DNA of 64,000 bases, from the NCBI GenBank assembly GCA_030656015.1, contig JAUSNX010000001.1:248001-312000 (forward strand). The letters are read 5' to 3'. Source of the stretch: Methanobacteriaceae archaeon (GTDB lineage Archaea; Methanobacteriota; Methanobacteria; Methanobacteriales; Methanobacteriaceae). The first letter of the stretch is position 1, and each line of letters opens with the position of its first letter. Position numbers and translations under genes: made by a program. Positions 48,260-57,624 of this stretch are shown piece by piece. The notes under the pieces were generated by a model, which ran no database searches, had not been told where the DNA came from, and saw only the letters and a list, made by a program, of their open reading frames with translations.

Positions 48260-48925
48260 ATTACACAAAGAATAGATTTACATATTCACAGTCTTTTTAG
48301 TGATGGAGAACTTTTACCATCTGAAATTGCTCGAAGAGCATGTGTTTTAGATCATAAAGCTATTGCCATTACAGACCATGTAGATGCAACCAATATGGAT
48401 TGTGTGGGCCGCATAATTAATGCTGTACAAGATATAAACGATAATTGGGGCATTACCATTGTTCCTGGCGCTGAAATTACCCATGCTCCTGCTGAAATTA
48501 TTCCTAAATTGGCTAAAAAAGCTAAAGAATTGGGTGCAGAAGTTATAGTAGTTCACGGGGAAACATTAGTGGAACCAGTTATTGAAGGAACCAACTGGGC
48601 GGCTGTAAATTGTCCAGATGTGGACATATTAGCACACCCCGGACTGATTACTTATGAAGAAGCTGAAATAGCTAAAGAAAATAATATAACGCTTGAAATA
48701 AGCTCCAGGCGAGGGCATTCATTGGGAAATGGGCATGTGGGAAAAGTTGCCCTGGAAGTAGGAGCGAATTTAATTATAGATACTGATACTCACTCTCCAA
48801 ACGACCTTATTAATTATGAAACAGCTTATAGTTATGGATTAGGTGCTGGTTTACCCGAAACAGAAGTTAAAAAAGCATTAACTACAAATCCTGAAAGAAT
48901 TTTAAAAAATAAAGGTTTGTTATAA
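48260..48925 (+). CDS. PHP-domain phosphoesterase (histidinol-phosphatase-like), ATT start
   Basis: A 221-residue PHP phosphoesterase. It has [19 protein letters not shown] at residues 4-22, [11 protein letters not shown] near 40-50, the metal-site [10 protein letters not shown] and [21 protein letters not shown], and the end [10 protein letters not shown]. The only ATG-type start (48395) would delete the first metal motif. The frame upstream has no ATG, GTG or TTG. The ATT at 48260 lies 7 nt after GGGG and gives [11 protein letters not shown], matching the family N-terminus. Substrate unknown: histidinol phosphate, 3'-phosphate nucleotides or similar. The start remains unproven. Confidence 0.8.
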   Translation: MTQRIDLHIHSLFSDGELLPSEIARRACVLDHKAIAITDHVDATNMDCVGRIINAVQDINDNWGITIVPGAEITHAPAEIIPKLAKKAKELGAEVIVVHGETLVEPVIEGTNWAAVNCPDVDILAHPGLITYEEAEIAKENNITLEISSRRGHSLGNGHVGKVALEVGANLIIDTDTHSPNDLINYETAYSYGLGAGLPETEVKKALTTNPERILKNKGLL

Positions 48926-49030
48926 TTAAATAGAAAAAAGTAAATTATGATATAATATTATTATAATCTAATTTTAATTATAAGCAAAAATAATTAAATA
49001 TTTTTTTATTTAGATACTATTCTTTTTTTA

Positions 49031-49684
49031 CTACTTATCTAAGACATGATATTCTAAAATTAAATCTTTGCCCAAAATAAAATTCTTTTTTAATTCCAGT
49101 TTGACTGCATCAGCCATAAAATCGAAGCCATCACCATCAACCAATGTTTTGGCATCTTTCCCACCAACCATCATGGGAGCAACACAGACCCTTACTTCAT
49201 CTATTAATCCATTTTTGAGCATAGAAAAGTTTAATGTAGATCCTCCTTCCAGCATGAGACTATTGATGCCTTTAATTTTGAGTTTTTTCATTAATTGTTC
49301 CAGATCAACTCTATTATCCCCACAAATAATCACTTCTACTTTTTCTCTGAGTTTTTCTACTTTTTCTAAAGGTGCTTTTTTTGAAACAGCTATTATTGTA
49401 GAAGAATCATTGTTTAAAACCCGGGCTTTGAGTGGTGTGCGTGCTTTACTATCAACCACTACTCTTAGAGGATTATCTGAGGGATTAGATGAAATTTTAT
49501 GCACAGTTAATCTTGGGTCATCCGCTAAAATAGTGTTAATGCCCACCATGATAGCGTCAGAATCCTTTCTAATTTGATGAACTCTTTTCAAATCTTCTGG
49601 GCCTGAAATTTCAGAACTTCCTGTTCGAGTGGCTATTTTCCCATCCAATGTCATAGCTGCGTTTAAAATTACATGAGGCCTCAA
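49031..49684 (-). CDS. arfC: 2,5-diamino-6-ribosylaminopyrimidinone phosphate reductase (riboflavin/F420)
   Basis: Reduces the ribosylamino pyrimidine intermediate with NAD(P)H in archaeal riboflavin and F420 synthesis. The 217 residues form a RibD C-terminal-like (DHFR-fold) domain: HVILNAAMTLDGKIATRTGSS (4-24), IMVGINTILADDPRLTVHK and LMLEGGSTLNFSMLKNGLID. No deaminase domain is fused, as expected for the archaeal enzyme. It is downstream of no obvious operon partner. Confidence 0.92.
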   Translation of the reverse strand: MRPHVILNAAMTLDGKIATRTGSSEISGPEDLKRVHQIRKDSDAIMVGINTILADDPRLTVHKISSNPSDNPLRVVVDSKARTPLKARVLNNDSSTIIAVSKKAPLEKVEKLREKVEVIICGDNRVDLEQLMKKLKIKGINSLMLEGGSTLNFSMLKNGLIDEVRVCVAPMMVGGKDAKTLVDGDGFDFMADAVKLELKKNFILGKDLILEYHVLDK

Positions 49685-49724
49685 ATAATCACCTAAAAAA
49701 TAAATTAAGGAGAATATGAACTAA

Positions 49725-49994
49725 TTATTGTCCAGTTATGTTCTGTAAAGACTGTAGAATTTGTTGGATCTGTTGAATAATTGAGTTAATTTCATTCATA
49801 ATACTTTGAATAGGATCCAATGTTTTTTTAACTTCATTTGCAGTTTGATTAGTAATATCAGAAGCATTATTCAGTGCTTCATTGGTTTTATTGGTAATGT
49901 TATCAATTGTTTTTGTAACTGGTTCCGCGTTTACTGCGCTTAAAAAACTAAACATCAGTAAAATCGTGGCTAAAAATATAATTTTATCTTTCAT
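49725..49994 (-). CDS. Small secreted amphipathic helical protein
   Basis: An 89-residue protein with a clear signal peptide (MKDKIIFLATILLMFSFLSA with a likely cut after VNA near residue 23). The mature part reads as one long amphipathic helix or coiled coil (TKTIDNITNKTNEALNNASD, then PIQSIMNEINSIIQQIQQIL). No domain is recognised. It is a small exported surface protein, 40 nt upstream of arfC on the same strand; the link is not functional as far as can be seen. Confidence 0.7.
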   Translation of the reverse strand: MKDKIIFLATILLMFSFLSAVNAEPVTKTIDNITNKTNEALNNASDITNQTANEVKKTLDPIQSIMNEINSIIQQIQQILQSLQNITGQ

Positions 49995-50256
49995 GATATC
50001 AACCTATCTATGTTATAATTAATTTTAAATTTATATACTTACATTCTTCATTTAGCTTTAGAAATATTAAATTTTGTGGTTATAATTCCTGATTTAATGT
50101 TTTATAAAAATTAAATAGCTTCTTGATATTTAAAAGATATTTAAAAGAATTATTTAATGTTCTAAAATTAAATAAATTAATAAATCTAAATTATAAACAA
50201 TAATAATATTAGAGCACAGATTGTATTACAAAAATAGGAAAAAATAGAGGAATAAA

Positions 50257-50637
50257 ATGTCTGAACGGTACCAAAAAGGTTTGAAACAGCTAAAAATAAT
50301 GAATAAAGATTCTTATAAGATTTTAAAAGAGAGTTTGGATGATACTGCTCCAGATTTAGCTAGATTCATAGCTGAATTTGCCTATGGCGACATTTACACG
50401 CGTGAAGGATTGGATCTGAAAACCAGGGAAATAGCAACAATAGCTGCACTTACTGCCATGGCCACAGCACCACTTCAATTAAAAAGCCACATCCATGGTG
50501 CGTTGAATGTTGGTTGTAGTAGAGAAGAAATAATAGAAATTATAATTCAAATGGTTGCATATGCTGGGTTTCCCGCAGCAATAAATGGAATTACAGCAGC
50601 AAAAGAGGTATTTGAAGAACTAGATGCTAAAAAATAG
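50257..50637 (+). CDS. Carboxymuconolactone decarboxylase (CMD) family protein
   Basis: A 126-residue helical protein of the CMD/AhpD-like superfamily: [60 protein letters not shown]. The CxxC pair of AhpD peroxidases is absent; only the cysteine of NVGC is present near residue 88, so peroxidase activity is unlikely. The family is found in archaea as small hexamers of uncertain role. Single gene, ATG start, no clear ribosome site. Confidence 0.85.
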   Translation: MSERYQKGLKQLKIMNKDSYKILKESLDDTAPDLARFIAEFAYGDIYTREGLDLKTREIATIAALTAMATAPLQLKSHIHGALNVGCSREEIIEIIIQMVAYAGFPAAINGITAAKEVFEELDAKK

Positions 50638-50759
50638 ACATAAAGAGTTAAATAAATTAGGAATTATTGTTTTAACTTATTCTTAATTTAATTCTCAATG
50701 AAAAATTAAATTAGTCTATTAAGAATCTAATTTCATTGTAATTCCGTTAATCAAGCAAA

Positions 50760-51518
50760 TTAAATATCAAAAACTTTTTTAGCATTTTTTTCTGTGATAT
50801 TATCCACTTTTGAAAACTTATTTCCTTTTATCTCTGCAATTTTTTTAACAGCCTCTTCAACAAAGGCCGGCTCATTTTTCTTTCCTTTAAAAGGAGACAA
50901 ATAAGGACTATCCGTTTCAGTTAGGATGAATTTAAGAGGTATCTCTCTAGCAAGAATTTGATGATGTTGTGAATAACATATCATAGTTGAAAAGGAAGTA
51001 TAGTAACCTTCTTCTATTATTTTATTTGCAGTTTCTAAACTACCACTATAACAATGAAGAATCACTTCAGGAATCGAGTTATATTTTTTTACTATTTTAA
51101 AGGCTTTTTCCTCAGAATCTCGGGCATGCACTATTAAAGGAAGCTCATATTCCTCAGCCAGGCTACAGAACTGATTAAATATTTTTTCTTGTCTATTTCG
51201 ACCTTCAGAATCTTTAACATGATAATAATCCATTCCCACTTCACCAATAGCCACTGCTTTATCAATATTTTCGTGGAGCTCTTCAATAACTGCTTCCACC
51301 ACAGATTGATCAGATTTAGAAGAATTAACTGGGTGAAATCCTAATGAAGGGAAAACAAATTTTTTATATTCCTCAGAAAGTTCTAATACTCTCCTATTAC
51401 CATCTAAAGTTACACCAGAGTTTACAATACAGGTAAGTTTTTTTTGGGCCCGCTTTATAATTTCTGTTCTGTCTTTATTAAAGTCCTTAAAATCAACATG
51501 GCAATGTGTATCGATCAT
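50760..51518 (-). CDS. TatD-family metal-dependent hydrolase
   Basis: A 252-residue TIM-barrel hydrolase of the TatD family (3'-5' DNA/RNA exonuclease activity is known in the family). Metal ligands show in IDTHCHVDFKD (2-12), GEVGMDYYHVKD near 96-107, PLIVHARDSEEKA near 130, VILHCYSGS and ETDSPYLSP near 206. The length is normal. It is followed on the same strand by uppS upstream and mtxX before that, making a three-gene run. Confidence 0.92.
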   Translation of the reverse strand: MIDTHCHVDFKDFNKDRTEIIKRAQKKLTCIVNSGVTLDGNRRVLELSEEYKKFVFPSLGFHPVNSSKSDQSVVEAVIEELHENIDKAVAIGEVGMDYYHVKDSEGRNRQEKIFNQFCSLAEEYELPLIVHARDSEEKAFKIVKKYNSIPEVILHCYSGSLETANKIIEEGYYTSFSTMICYSQHHQILAREIPLKFILTETDSPYLSPFKGKKNEPAFVEEAVKKIAEIKGNKFSKVDNITEKNAKKVFDI

Positions 51519-51666
51519 AAATTATCTCCTTATTAAATTAATTTGGTGAATTTGACTATTAATCTACTATGGGAATATTGATATCAAATAAACTTTGAAA
51601 AATAAAATGAATTTTAATAAATTTAATTAATAAGTTTCAATACTTAATAAAAATGAAGAATTTGAA

Positions 51667-52434
51667 TTAAATTCCATGGCGTCTTTCTCTCTGTTGATAA
51701 GATCTTAATGCCCTTAAAAAATCCACTTTTCTAAGTTCAGGCCATAAACTATCACAGAAATAAAGTTCAGAATAAGAGGACTGCCATAACAAGAAACCAC
51801 TTAATCTTTCTTCACCACTAGTCCTTATAATTAAATTAGGGTCTTCCAGGCCAGCAGTATAAAGATTCTTATTGATTAAATCTTCATCAATATCTTCAGG
51901 ATTTATTTTTCCGTCTTTAACGTCACGCGCTATTTTTTTAGTCGCATCAATAATTTCCAAACGTCCATCATACCCAATAGCAATATTGACTTGGCGTTTA
52001 TTATATGCTGCGGTAGAATCTTCTGCCACTTTTATAGCTTGCCGAACATTTTCAGGAAGCAATTCCAGGTTTCCCACGGCTTTTACCCTAACTTCATTTT
52101 TATGAATTTTTTTATTGCTGGCAATTCCTTCAAAATTTTCCTGGAAAAGTTTCATAAGGCCTTCTACTTCTTTATCGGACCTATTAAAGTTTTCAGTGGA
52201 AAATGCATAGGCTGTGACTATTTCAATGCCTAAATCTACGCACCAGTCCAGTACTTTTTCTAAAGTGCTTACTCCTCTTTTGTGTCCATCAATAACAGGA
52301 ACATTGCCTTGGATTTTGGAGTATCTGCGATTTCCATCCATGATAATGGCCACGTGTTTAGGCATATTTTCTTCCTTGAGGTTCCGGGAAATATACCATT
52401 CGTAAAGTTTATAAACAGGTTTTAATGATGACAT
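51667..52434 (-). CDS. uppS: Undecaprenyl-type cis-prenyltransferase
   Basis: Adds isopentenyl units in cis to make the long polyprenyl diphosphate used as a glycan carrier for pseudomurein and N-glycans. The 255 residues show [15 protein letters not shown] (26-40), [28 protein letters not shown] near 75-86 and the diphosphate-binding [20 protein letters not shown] near 205-224. The ribosome site AGGAG precedes the ATG. It lies 9 nt after the mtxX gene stop, so the two are co-transcribed. Confidence 0.95.
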   Translation of the reverse strand: MSSLKPVYKLYEWYISRNLKEENMPKHVAIIMDGNRRYSKIQGNVPVIDGHKRGVSTLEKVLDWCVDLGIEIVTAYAFSTENFNRSDKEVEGLMKLFQENFEGIASNKKIHKNEVRVKAVGNLELLPENVRQAIKVAEDSTAAYNKRQVNIAIGYDGRLEIIDATKKIARDVKDGKINPEDIDEDLINKNLYTAGLEDPNLIIRTSGEERLSGFLLWQSSYSELYFCDSLWPELRKVDFLRALRSYQQRERRHGI

Positions 52435-52443
52435 TTACCGCTC

Positions 52444-53244
52444 CTACATTTTTAATTTGGCTAAGTAATGCGCAAAATTTATTGCTCTAATATACCCCTC
52501 AACACTTTGTGATCGAGAAGTATCTATAAATATCTGATCTATTCCCAAGGTAATAGCACCATGACTCTCTGCTGAGCCAAGTAAAACCAAGGATCTGAAT
52601 ATTAAATTTCCAGAAATACCATCTGGAGCTAAAATTAGATTACATTTATCATTTATTGCATCTTCTATTAATATGTAGTAATGCTTAACAGAGTATTTAT
52701 GCTTTATGATTGAAGTTAATTTTTCTCCATCCATAATTGATTTATCTATTTGTGAACTTCTTCCCACATCCTGAGACCTACCACCAGATAAAACACCAAT
52801 TTTTGGTTCTTTAGCTATTTTTTTTAGAAAATCGCAGGCCTGCTCCACAATAATCATTTTTTCTTCAATATTCTGGCCTTCATCAATTCCCACCGGGGCC
52901 AATAGAAAATAATTACTATCCAATTTTATAACAGATGCGCGATTAATTTTTCCATAATTAATTAATTTTTCATCTGCTTCAGATTTTTTTGAAAAATTAT
53001 TCTCTTCAATTATTTCATTGTTAATTTCTGCTTTATCCGAACTATTTTTAATGTGTTTCATGACTAAAGAAGCACTTAAAGAGCCTCTTACATAAGCATC
53101 TGCCTTCTTATCTAAAAATATGGACAATAATTCTTTTTCAGAACTGGTGAAAATAAAATTAATTTCTGGATTTTCGGCCCCTACTTTTTTAGCAGCTTCA
53201 ATAATGTTCTTATTCCCACCAACACCAATAACAATTGTTTTCAT
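52444..53244 (-). CDS. mtxX: Methanogenesis marker protein Mmp4/MtxX
   Basis: A 266-residue protein of the MtxX family, related to phosphotransacetylase and known from methanogens, whose role is not established. It has IVIGVGGNKNIIEAAKKVG at the start, the YVRGSLSAS segment, VLSGGRSQDVGRSS, and LAPDGISGNLIFRSLVLLGSAESHGA near the C-terminus. It is the first gene of a run with uppS, only 9 nt upstream of its start codon. Why a methanogenesis marker sits with a polyprenyl synthase is unknown. Confidence 0.88.
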   Translation of the reverse strand: MKTIVIGVGGNKNIIEAAKKVGAENPEINFIFTSSEKELLSIFLDKKADAYVRGSLSASLVMKHIKNSSDKAEINNEIIEENNFSKKSEADEKLINYGKINRASVIKLDSNYFLLAPVGIDEGQNIEEKMIIVEQACDFLKKIAKEPKIGVLSGGRSQDVGRSSQIDKSIMDGEKLTSIIKHKYSVKHYYILIEDAINDKCNLILAPDGISGNLIFRSLVLLGSAESHGAITLGIDQIFIDTSRSQSVEGYIRAINFAHYLAKLKM

Positions 53245-53627
53245 TTTAAATTCCTTTATTAAAGCTCAGTATGGAAATTCGATTAATAAATGTTTTAATT
53301 TAGTAAATTTTAAGAATAATGACTCATTAAATCCACTTGATTTTTATTTTATTATTATTTTTCTATAAAAAAATATATTATATATAAACATATATTTATT
53401 ATAACGTAATCTTATTTATTAACAAGAACATTTATATTGAATTCTAATAAATTAATTTAGTTGAATATTAACATATTATGAATTTTATTAATTAAATGAC
53501 TTGAAATAACAAAGACTGTTTTTTTGTTAATAATTATTTTAAAATACATGATATTAAACTAAATATTTCAAATACCATTACAAAAAAATAAAAATTATAA
53601 AGAAAATTTATTAAAGAAGGTTAAAGT
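53245..53627. other. Intergenic region between mtxX and the DUF4012-like gene
   Basis: About 383 nt of very A/T-rich DNA carrying two divergent promoters. The stretch AATATATTATATATAAA near 53372 is a TATA candidate. Nothing else was recognised apart from TATTAACAAGAACAT (53417-53431), which also occurs at 7249-7263; a shared 15-mer can arise by chance in such DNA. Confidence 0.4.
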
Positions 53628-54338
53628 ATGGATAAAAAGAGCATTATTATTATAATATTGTTTCTGGCCATTGTTGGACTGTCCGTAAGTGCCTATCAAC
53701 TTTATGTTTCCACTTCAGAAAATGTAACCCTAGGTGAACATAATGTGCTAGTCTTATGTGCGGATTCCAGTGAAGGCCGGCCAGGAATGGGTGCCGTAGA
53801 TATGGCATTAATAATTAAATTAAATGATGGGAATATAACCAAAATAACTCAAGTTTACCCTGGAGGAATGATGCACCCTACTGCTCCAGTTCCAGATTAT
53901 TTAAAAAGTATTGGTGAAACAAAATTACGTTTACACGATTCTTTATGGGATAATGACACAGAAAAAGGTGTTAAACTGGCCCAGGAAATAGTAGAAATTA
54001 ATACTGGCCAAAAAACAGATGTGGTACTAGTAGTTAAAGTTGAGGCCGTCGATGCCGCTTTAAGATCTATTGGTCCTATATATGTGGAAGGACTTGGTGA
54101 TGTGAGTGGAAATTCACTTCAGTTAATTAGAGATGAACAGGCAGGCGGTGTTTCTCGTGGAAATGCAGTACAAAAAATGATGACTGCTATATTAAATACC
54201 ACACAAAATGATAAAAGTAAGTATTTAACCCTGATTAATGTTGGAGTCAATCAATATAGCCAAGGAAATATCTATGTTTATCCTAAAGGCGCATTTGCCC
54301 AGTTCTTGATTTCAGAAGGAATTCAAAAAACTCTTTAA
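53628..54338 (+). CDS. DUF4012-like membrane-anchored exported protein
   Basis: A 236-residue protein with an N-terminal membrane anchor (about 5-24). The exported domain has NVLVLCADSSEGRPGMGAVD and MALIIKLNDGNITKIT near 40-75, a layout found in the DUF4012/LytR-CpsA-Psr-like proteins of methanobacteria. LCP proteins join glycan chains to cell-wall polymers, and a similar role in the pseudomurein envelope would fit, but the fold is assigned only from pattern. Monocistronic, followed directly by a tandem T-tract that probably ends transcription. Confidence 0.7.
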   Translation: MDKKSIIIIILFLAIVGLSVSAYQLYVSTSENVTLGEHNVLVLCADSSEGRPGMGAVDMALIIKLNDGNITKITQVYPGGMMHPTAPVPDYLKSIGETKLRLHDSLWDNDTEKGVKLAQEIVEINTGQKTDVVLVVKVEAVDAALRSIGPIYVEGLGDVSGNSLQLIRDEQAGGVSRGNAVQKMMTAILNTTQNDKSKYLTLINVGVNQYSQGNIYVYPKGAFAQFLISEGIQKTL

Positions 54339-54340
54339 AT

Positions 54341-54380
54341 AGAGTTTTTTATTATTTTTTATTATTTTTTATTATTTTTT
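54341..54380 (+). terminator. T-tract terminator with three 10-bp tandem repeats
   Basis: Two nucleotides after the DUF4012-like stop codon, four runs of six T occur: one at 54345-54350 and three within tandem copies of ATTATTTTTT (54351-54380). Archaeal transcription ends at T-rich stretches without needing a hairpin, so this is a strong terminator candidate. Confidence 0.7.
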
Positions 54381-54573
54381 GATTACTCAATAGAATTTTA
54401 TTATTAAATTAAAGTAAGATCCATTATTAATATTTTTATTTTGAGACTACTTTTTAATTATTAATAGAAAAATTAATAGGATATAATTTACAAAATAGTA
54501 TACTATATTAATTTATTAATTACAAGTTTTAACACGATATTTATTTATTGGGTTGAGTCCTCGGGGGGATGAT

Positions 54574-55236
54574 ATGGTTTCAAATATGGATTTATTTGAA
54601 AGTGGCATTGATAATATGTCAATAGGCGGATATCTTATTTGTGAGAATTGTAATGGTTATTACCAGTTACAGGAAGGCGAATCACCTTCAGAATTTGATT
54701 TGTGTGAATGCGGGGGGCATTTAAACTATCAAGAAACTCATAATTTTATTTCTAAAAAGAAAAATGGAACGGATACCACACAATTAGAAGAAGACCAACT
54801 TGATTATGAAGAAATTCAAGAAATGGTAATTAATCTGAAGAATAAAGCTGAAAAAAGGAAAAAACAGTTCGAAGAGCTTTCCAAAAAAGTTGAAATCCAG
54901 GAAGAGATTTTAAATGAGATTAAAGATGGAAAACTCCCCATGTGGGGAAAAAATCCTAATAAAAATATTAAATCAGTATTTATTCAACCAAAAAACCCTA
55001 GAAACAATATTTCTGGAAATAGTGACATTTACCCGTTTGATGAAAAAGACCTTAAAGAAACCATGGAAAAGGAAGAAAAAAAGCTTATGGCCCGTATTCA
55101 AGAGAAAAGAACCAGTGTTCGTAACCAAAAGAGTTCATCTAATTCCTTCAAAGAAAACATTTCCCTACTAAAAGTAGCGTCAGTAATAGCAATAATATTA
55201 CTTATTTTAGCAATATCTCTTTATTTCTTTAAATAA
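54574..55236 (+). CDS. Zinc-ribbon, coiled-coil, tail-anchored protein
   Basis: A 220-residue protein of unknown function. The start ATG at 54574 is favoured by GGGGGG 5 nt upstream over the upstream TTG. Near the N-terminus a zinc-ribbon-like pair is seen, CENC and CEC separated by about 20 residues ([20 protein letters not shown]). A long lysine- and glutamate-rich coiled coil spans about 75-190. The C-terminus is a hydrophobic helix of about 20 residues ([19 protein letters not shown]), making it tail-anchored with the ribbon in the cytoplasm. Confidence 0.65.
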   Translation: MVSNMDLFESGIDNMSIGGYLICENCNGYYQLQEGESPSEFDLCECGGHLNYQETHNFISKKKNGTDTTQLEEDQLDYEEIQEMVINLKNKAEKRKKQFEELSKKVEIQEEILNEIKDGKLPMWGKNPNKNIKSVFIQPKNPRNNISGNSDIYPFDEKDLKETMEKEEKKLMARIQEKRTSVRNQKSSSNSFKENISLLKVASVIAIILLILAISLYFFK

Positions 55237-55397
55237 AACCATTTTATATTTAATTTTTAAATTTAGTTTATTATTTGGCCGCTTGAAATTCTAATTCAAA
55301 TAATGTTAAATAATTAAGTAAAAAAAATAGAATTCAAAAACTATCTTGTAATTTAATAATTTATAAATATAAATAATTAAATCAAAGAATTGATAAT

Positions 55398-56657
55398 TCA
55401 AAATACTATTTTTAAAGCAGATTCCATACTATTTAATGTATTTTCAATATCTTCACGAGAATGAGCTTGTGATAAGAAACAGCACTCGAATTGAGATGGT
55501 GGTATGAAAATTCCCTTTTTAAGAAGTTCTTGGAAATAAATAGAAAACTTATCAACATCAGAAGTCTTAGCATCATTATAGTTTTTTACCTCAATTTCAG
55601 TGAAATAAATCTGGAACATGGATGTTAAACCAACTAACTTCAAATTAAAATCGTTATCTTCTAAAATATCTCTGATTCCGTCCCTTAAAGACTGGCTTTT
55701 TTCATTCAAACCAGAATAGAATTTTTTATCAAGTAATTCAAGTGTGTTCAATCCAGCAGTTACTGAAACAGGATTTCCATTGAAAGTTCCTGCTTGATAA
55801 ACACTCCCGCAAGGTGCTATGAACTCCATTATCTCTTTTTTACCGGCTAAAGCACCCATAGGAAATCCACCACCAATTATTTTCCCCATAGTTACCAAAT
55901 CTGGAGTAACACCAAAATATTCCTGAGCTCCTCCTTCTGAAAGTCTGAAACCAGTGATAACTTCATCAAAAATAAGCATTATATTATTTTCTTCAGTTAT
56001 TTCACGTAAAAATTCTAAATATCCTTTCTGAGGTTCAATACAGCCAATATTGGCCATTACTGGTTCTACTATAATAGCTGCTATTTCATCTGCTTCCAAT
56101 TCAATTAATGCCAAAAGTGCATTCATATCATTGAAGGGAATAGAAAGAGTATTTTTTGTGGTATCCTCTGGTACACCAAGAGAATCAGGTAAACATGCAG
56201 CTCCCGAACCTGATTTTACCAGAACATAATCATGAGCACCATGATAAGATCCTTCAAATTTAATAATTTTGTTTTTCCCGGTGAAACCTCGGGCCAGTCT
56301 TATGGCACTCATAGTTGCTTCCGTTCCAGAATTTACAAATCTAACCATTTCTGCACAGGGAACTTTATTTATTACTAATTTGGCCAATTCAATTTCTTTC
56401 TCGGTAGGAGCGCCGAATGTGGTTCCATTTTTAATTTGCTCGTAAACTGAGTCAATTATATTCTCAGGAGCATGGCCCATTATTAAAGGACCATAACCCA
56501 GGCAGTAATCAGTATAAACATTTCCATCAACATCCCATAGTTTTGAACCTTTTCCTTTATCTGCAAAAAATGGATATGGTTTAAATGCTCTGACTGGAGA
56601 ATCTACGCCCCCCGGCAAGTATTTTTGGGATTCTTTAAATAAATCTTCAGATTTCAT
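55398..56657 (-). CDS. hemL: Glutamate-1-semialdehyde 2,1-aminomutase
   Basis: Makes 5-aminolevulinate from glutamate semialdehyde for tetrapyrroles, including F430 and cobamides. The 419-residue PLP enzyme shows [42 protein letters not shown] and the PLP-lysine motif [14 protein letters not shown] near 257-270. The protein begins [20 protein letters not shown], the normal family start. It is adjacent to cbiC, 71 nt downstream on the same strand, in a tetrapyrrole context. Confidence 0.95.
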   Translation of the reverse strand: MKSEDLFKESQKYLPGGVDSPVRAFKPYPFFADKGKGSKLWDVDGNVYTDYCLGYGPLIMGHAPENIIDSVYEQIKNGTTFGAPTEKEIELAKLVINKVPCAEMVRFVNSGTEATMSAIRLARGFTGKNKIIKFEGSYHGAHDYVLVKSGSGAACLPDSLGVPEDTTKNTLSIPFNDMNALLALIELEADEIAAIIVEPVMANIGCIEPQKGYLEFLREITEENNIMLIFDEVITGFRLSEGGAQEYFGVTPDLVTMGKIIGGGFPMGALAGKKEIMEFIAPCGSVYQAGTFNGNPVSVTAGLNTLELLDKKFYSGLNEKSQSLRDGIRDILEDNDFNLKLVGLTSMFQIYFTEIEVKNYNDAKTSDVDKFSIYFQELLKKGIFIPPSQFECCFLSQAHSREDIENTLNSMESALKIVF

Positions 56658-56728
56658 TGTTTTTCCTCATTTAATCAAGAATATAAGCTTTATAAAATAT
56701 TTAAAATAATTTTAAACAAAACTAACCA

Positions 56729-57361
56729 TTATTCCTGGCCAGTTTTACTAATACTAATAAGGGAATTTATAGCAGCTACAGCCACGGGAGTGCCTCCTTT
56801 AGGGCCTCTGGTTATTAAACTATCAATATTTGTTTTTAAAAGTGATTCTTTTGAATCAGCAGCACCAACAAAACCAACAGGAACTCCAACAACAGATTTA
56901 ACATCCATTTCTCCATTTTCAATCAGTTCGATGAGTTTATAAAGAGCAGTAGGTGCATTTCCAACGGCCACAATCCCCTCAAAACCCATATCTGCAGCAT
57001 ATTGCATTGCTGCTGCCGCTCTGGTAATTTCACTTTCTTTGGCCATTTTAATGACATCAGGGTGACTTATAAAACAATTAACATCACCAGAATATTTATT
57101 TATACCAACACGAACCATATTGATATCCGTTAAAATATCCAAATCTTCTTTTAACGATTTAACACTTTTAGAAACAAATTCATCCGTTATAATTGTTAAA
57201 TCCGCGTATTCCACATCAGCCGTGGAATGAACAATTCTCTCTACAATAGATTTTTCTTCAGGGGATAGTGAGGCGGTTTTGTCACCAATTAATGACCTAA
57301 CTATATCCCGGCTTTTATTGGCAATTTCGTAGCCCTGTTTAGTAGATGCACCCATGAACAT
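56729..57361 (-). CDS. cbiC: Cobalt-precorrin-8 methylmutase
   Basis: Moves the methyl from C11 to C12 of cobalt-precorrin-8 in corrinoid synthesis, 210 residues. Family segments include IVHSTADVEYADLTI with the catalytic histidine near 47, GINKYSGDVNCFISH, AVGNAPTALYKLIEL and VGVPVGFVGAADSKE. An alternative GTG adds three codons. It lies 71 nt upstream of hemL on the same strand, so co-transcription is likely. Confidence 0.93.
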   Translation of the reverse strand: MFMGASTKQGYEIANKSRDIVRSLIGDKTASLSPEEKSIVERIVHSTADVEYADLTIITDEFVSKSVKSLKEDLDILTDINMVRVGINKYSGDVNCFISHPDVIKMAKESEITRAAAAMQYAADMGFEGIVAVGNAPTALYKLIELIENGEMDVKSVVGVPVGFVGAADSKESLLKTNIDSLITRGPKGGTPVAVAAINSLISISKTGQE

Positions 57362-57624
57362 GATTATCACTCAATTTTGAGGTATAAATAATATTATTAG
57401 TTAAATTTAGATTTTTATTAATGAATAATCAATAAAATTGACAACTCATTAGAATTTTTCTATTAAATATTAATTTATATGCAGACTTATTTAATTATTC
57501 TATACATTATTATGTTAGGGATATAATAAATTTTTTTAAAAAAGATAATTTCTAAAATAATAAAATTAAAATTATTAAAATGAATTAACTATAAATCCTT
57601 ATCAGGTTCATGAAGTTAATTAAA

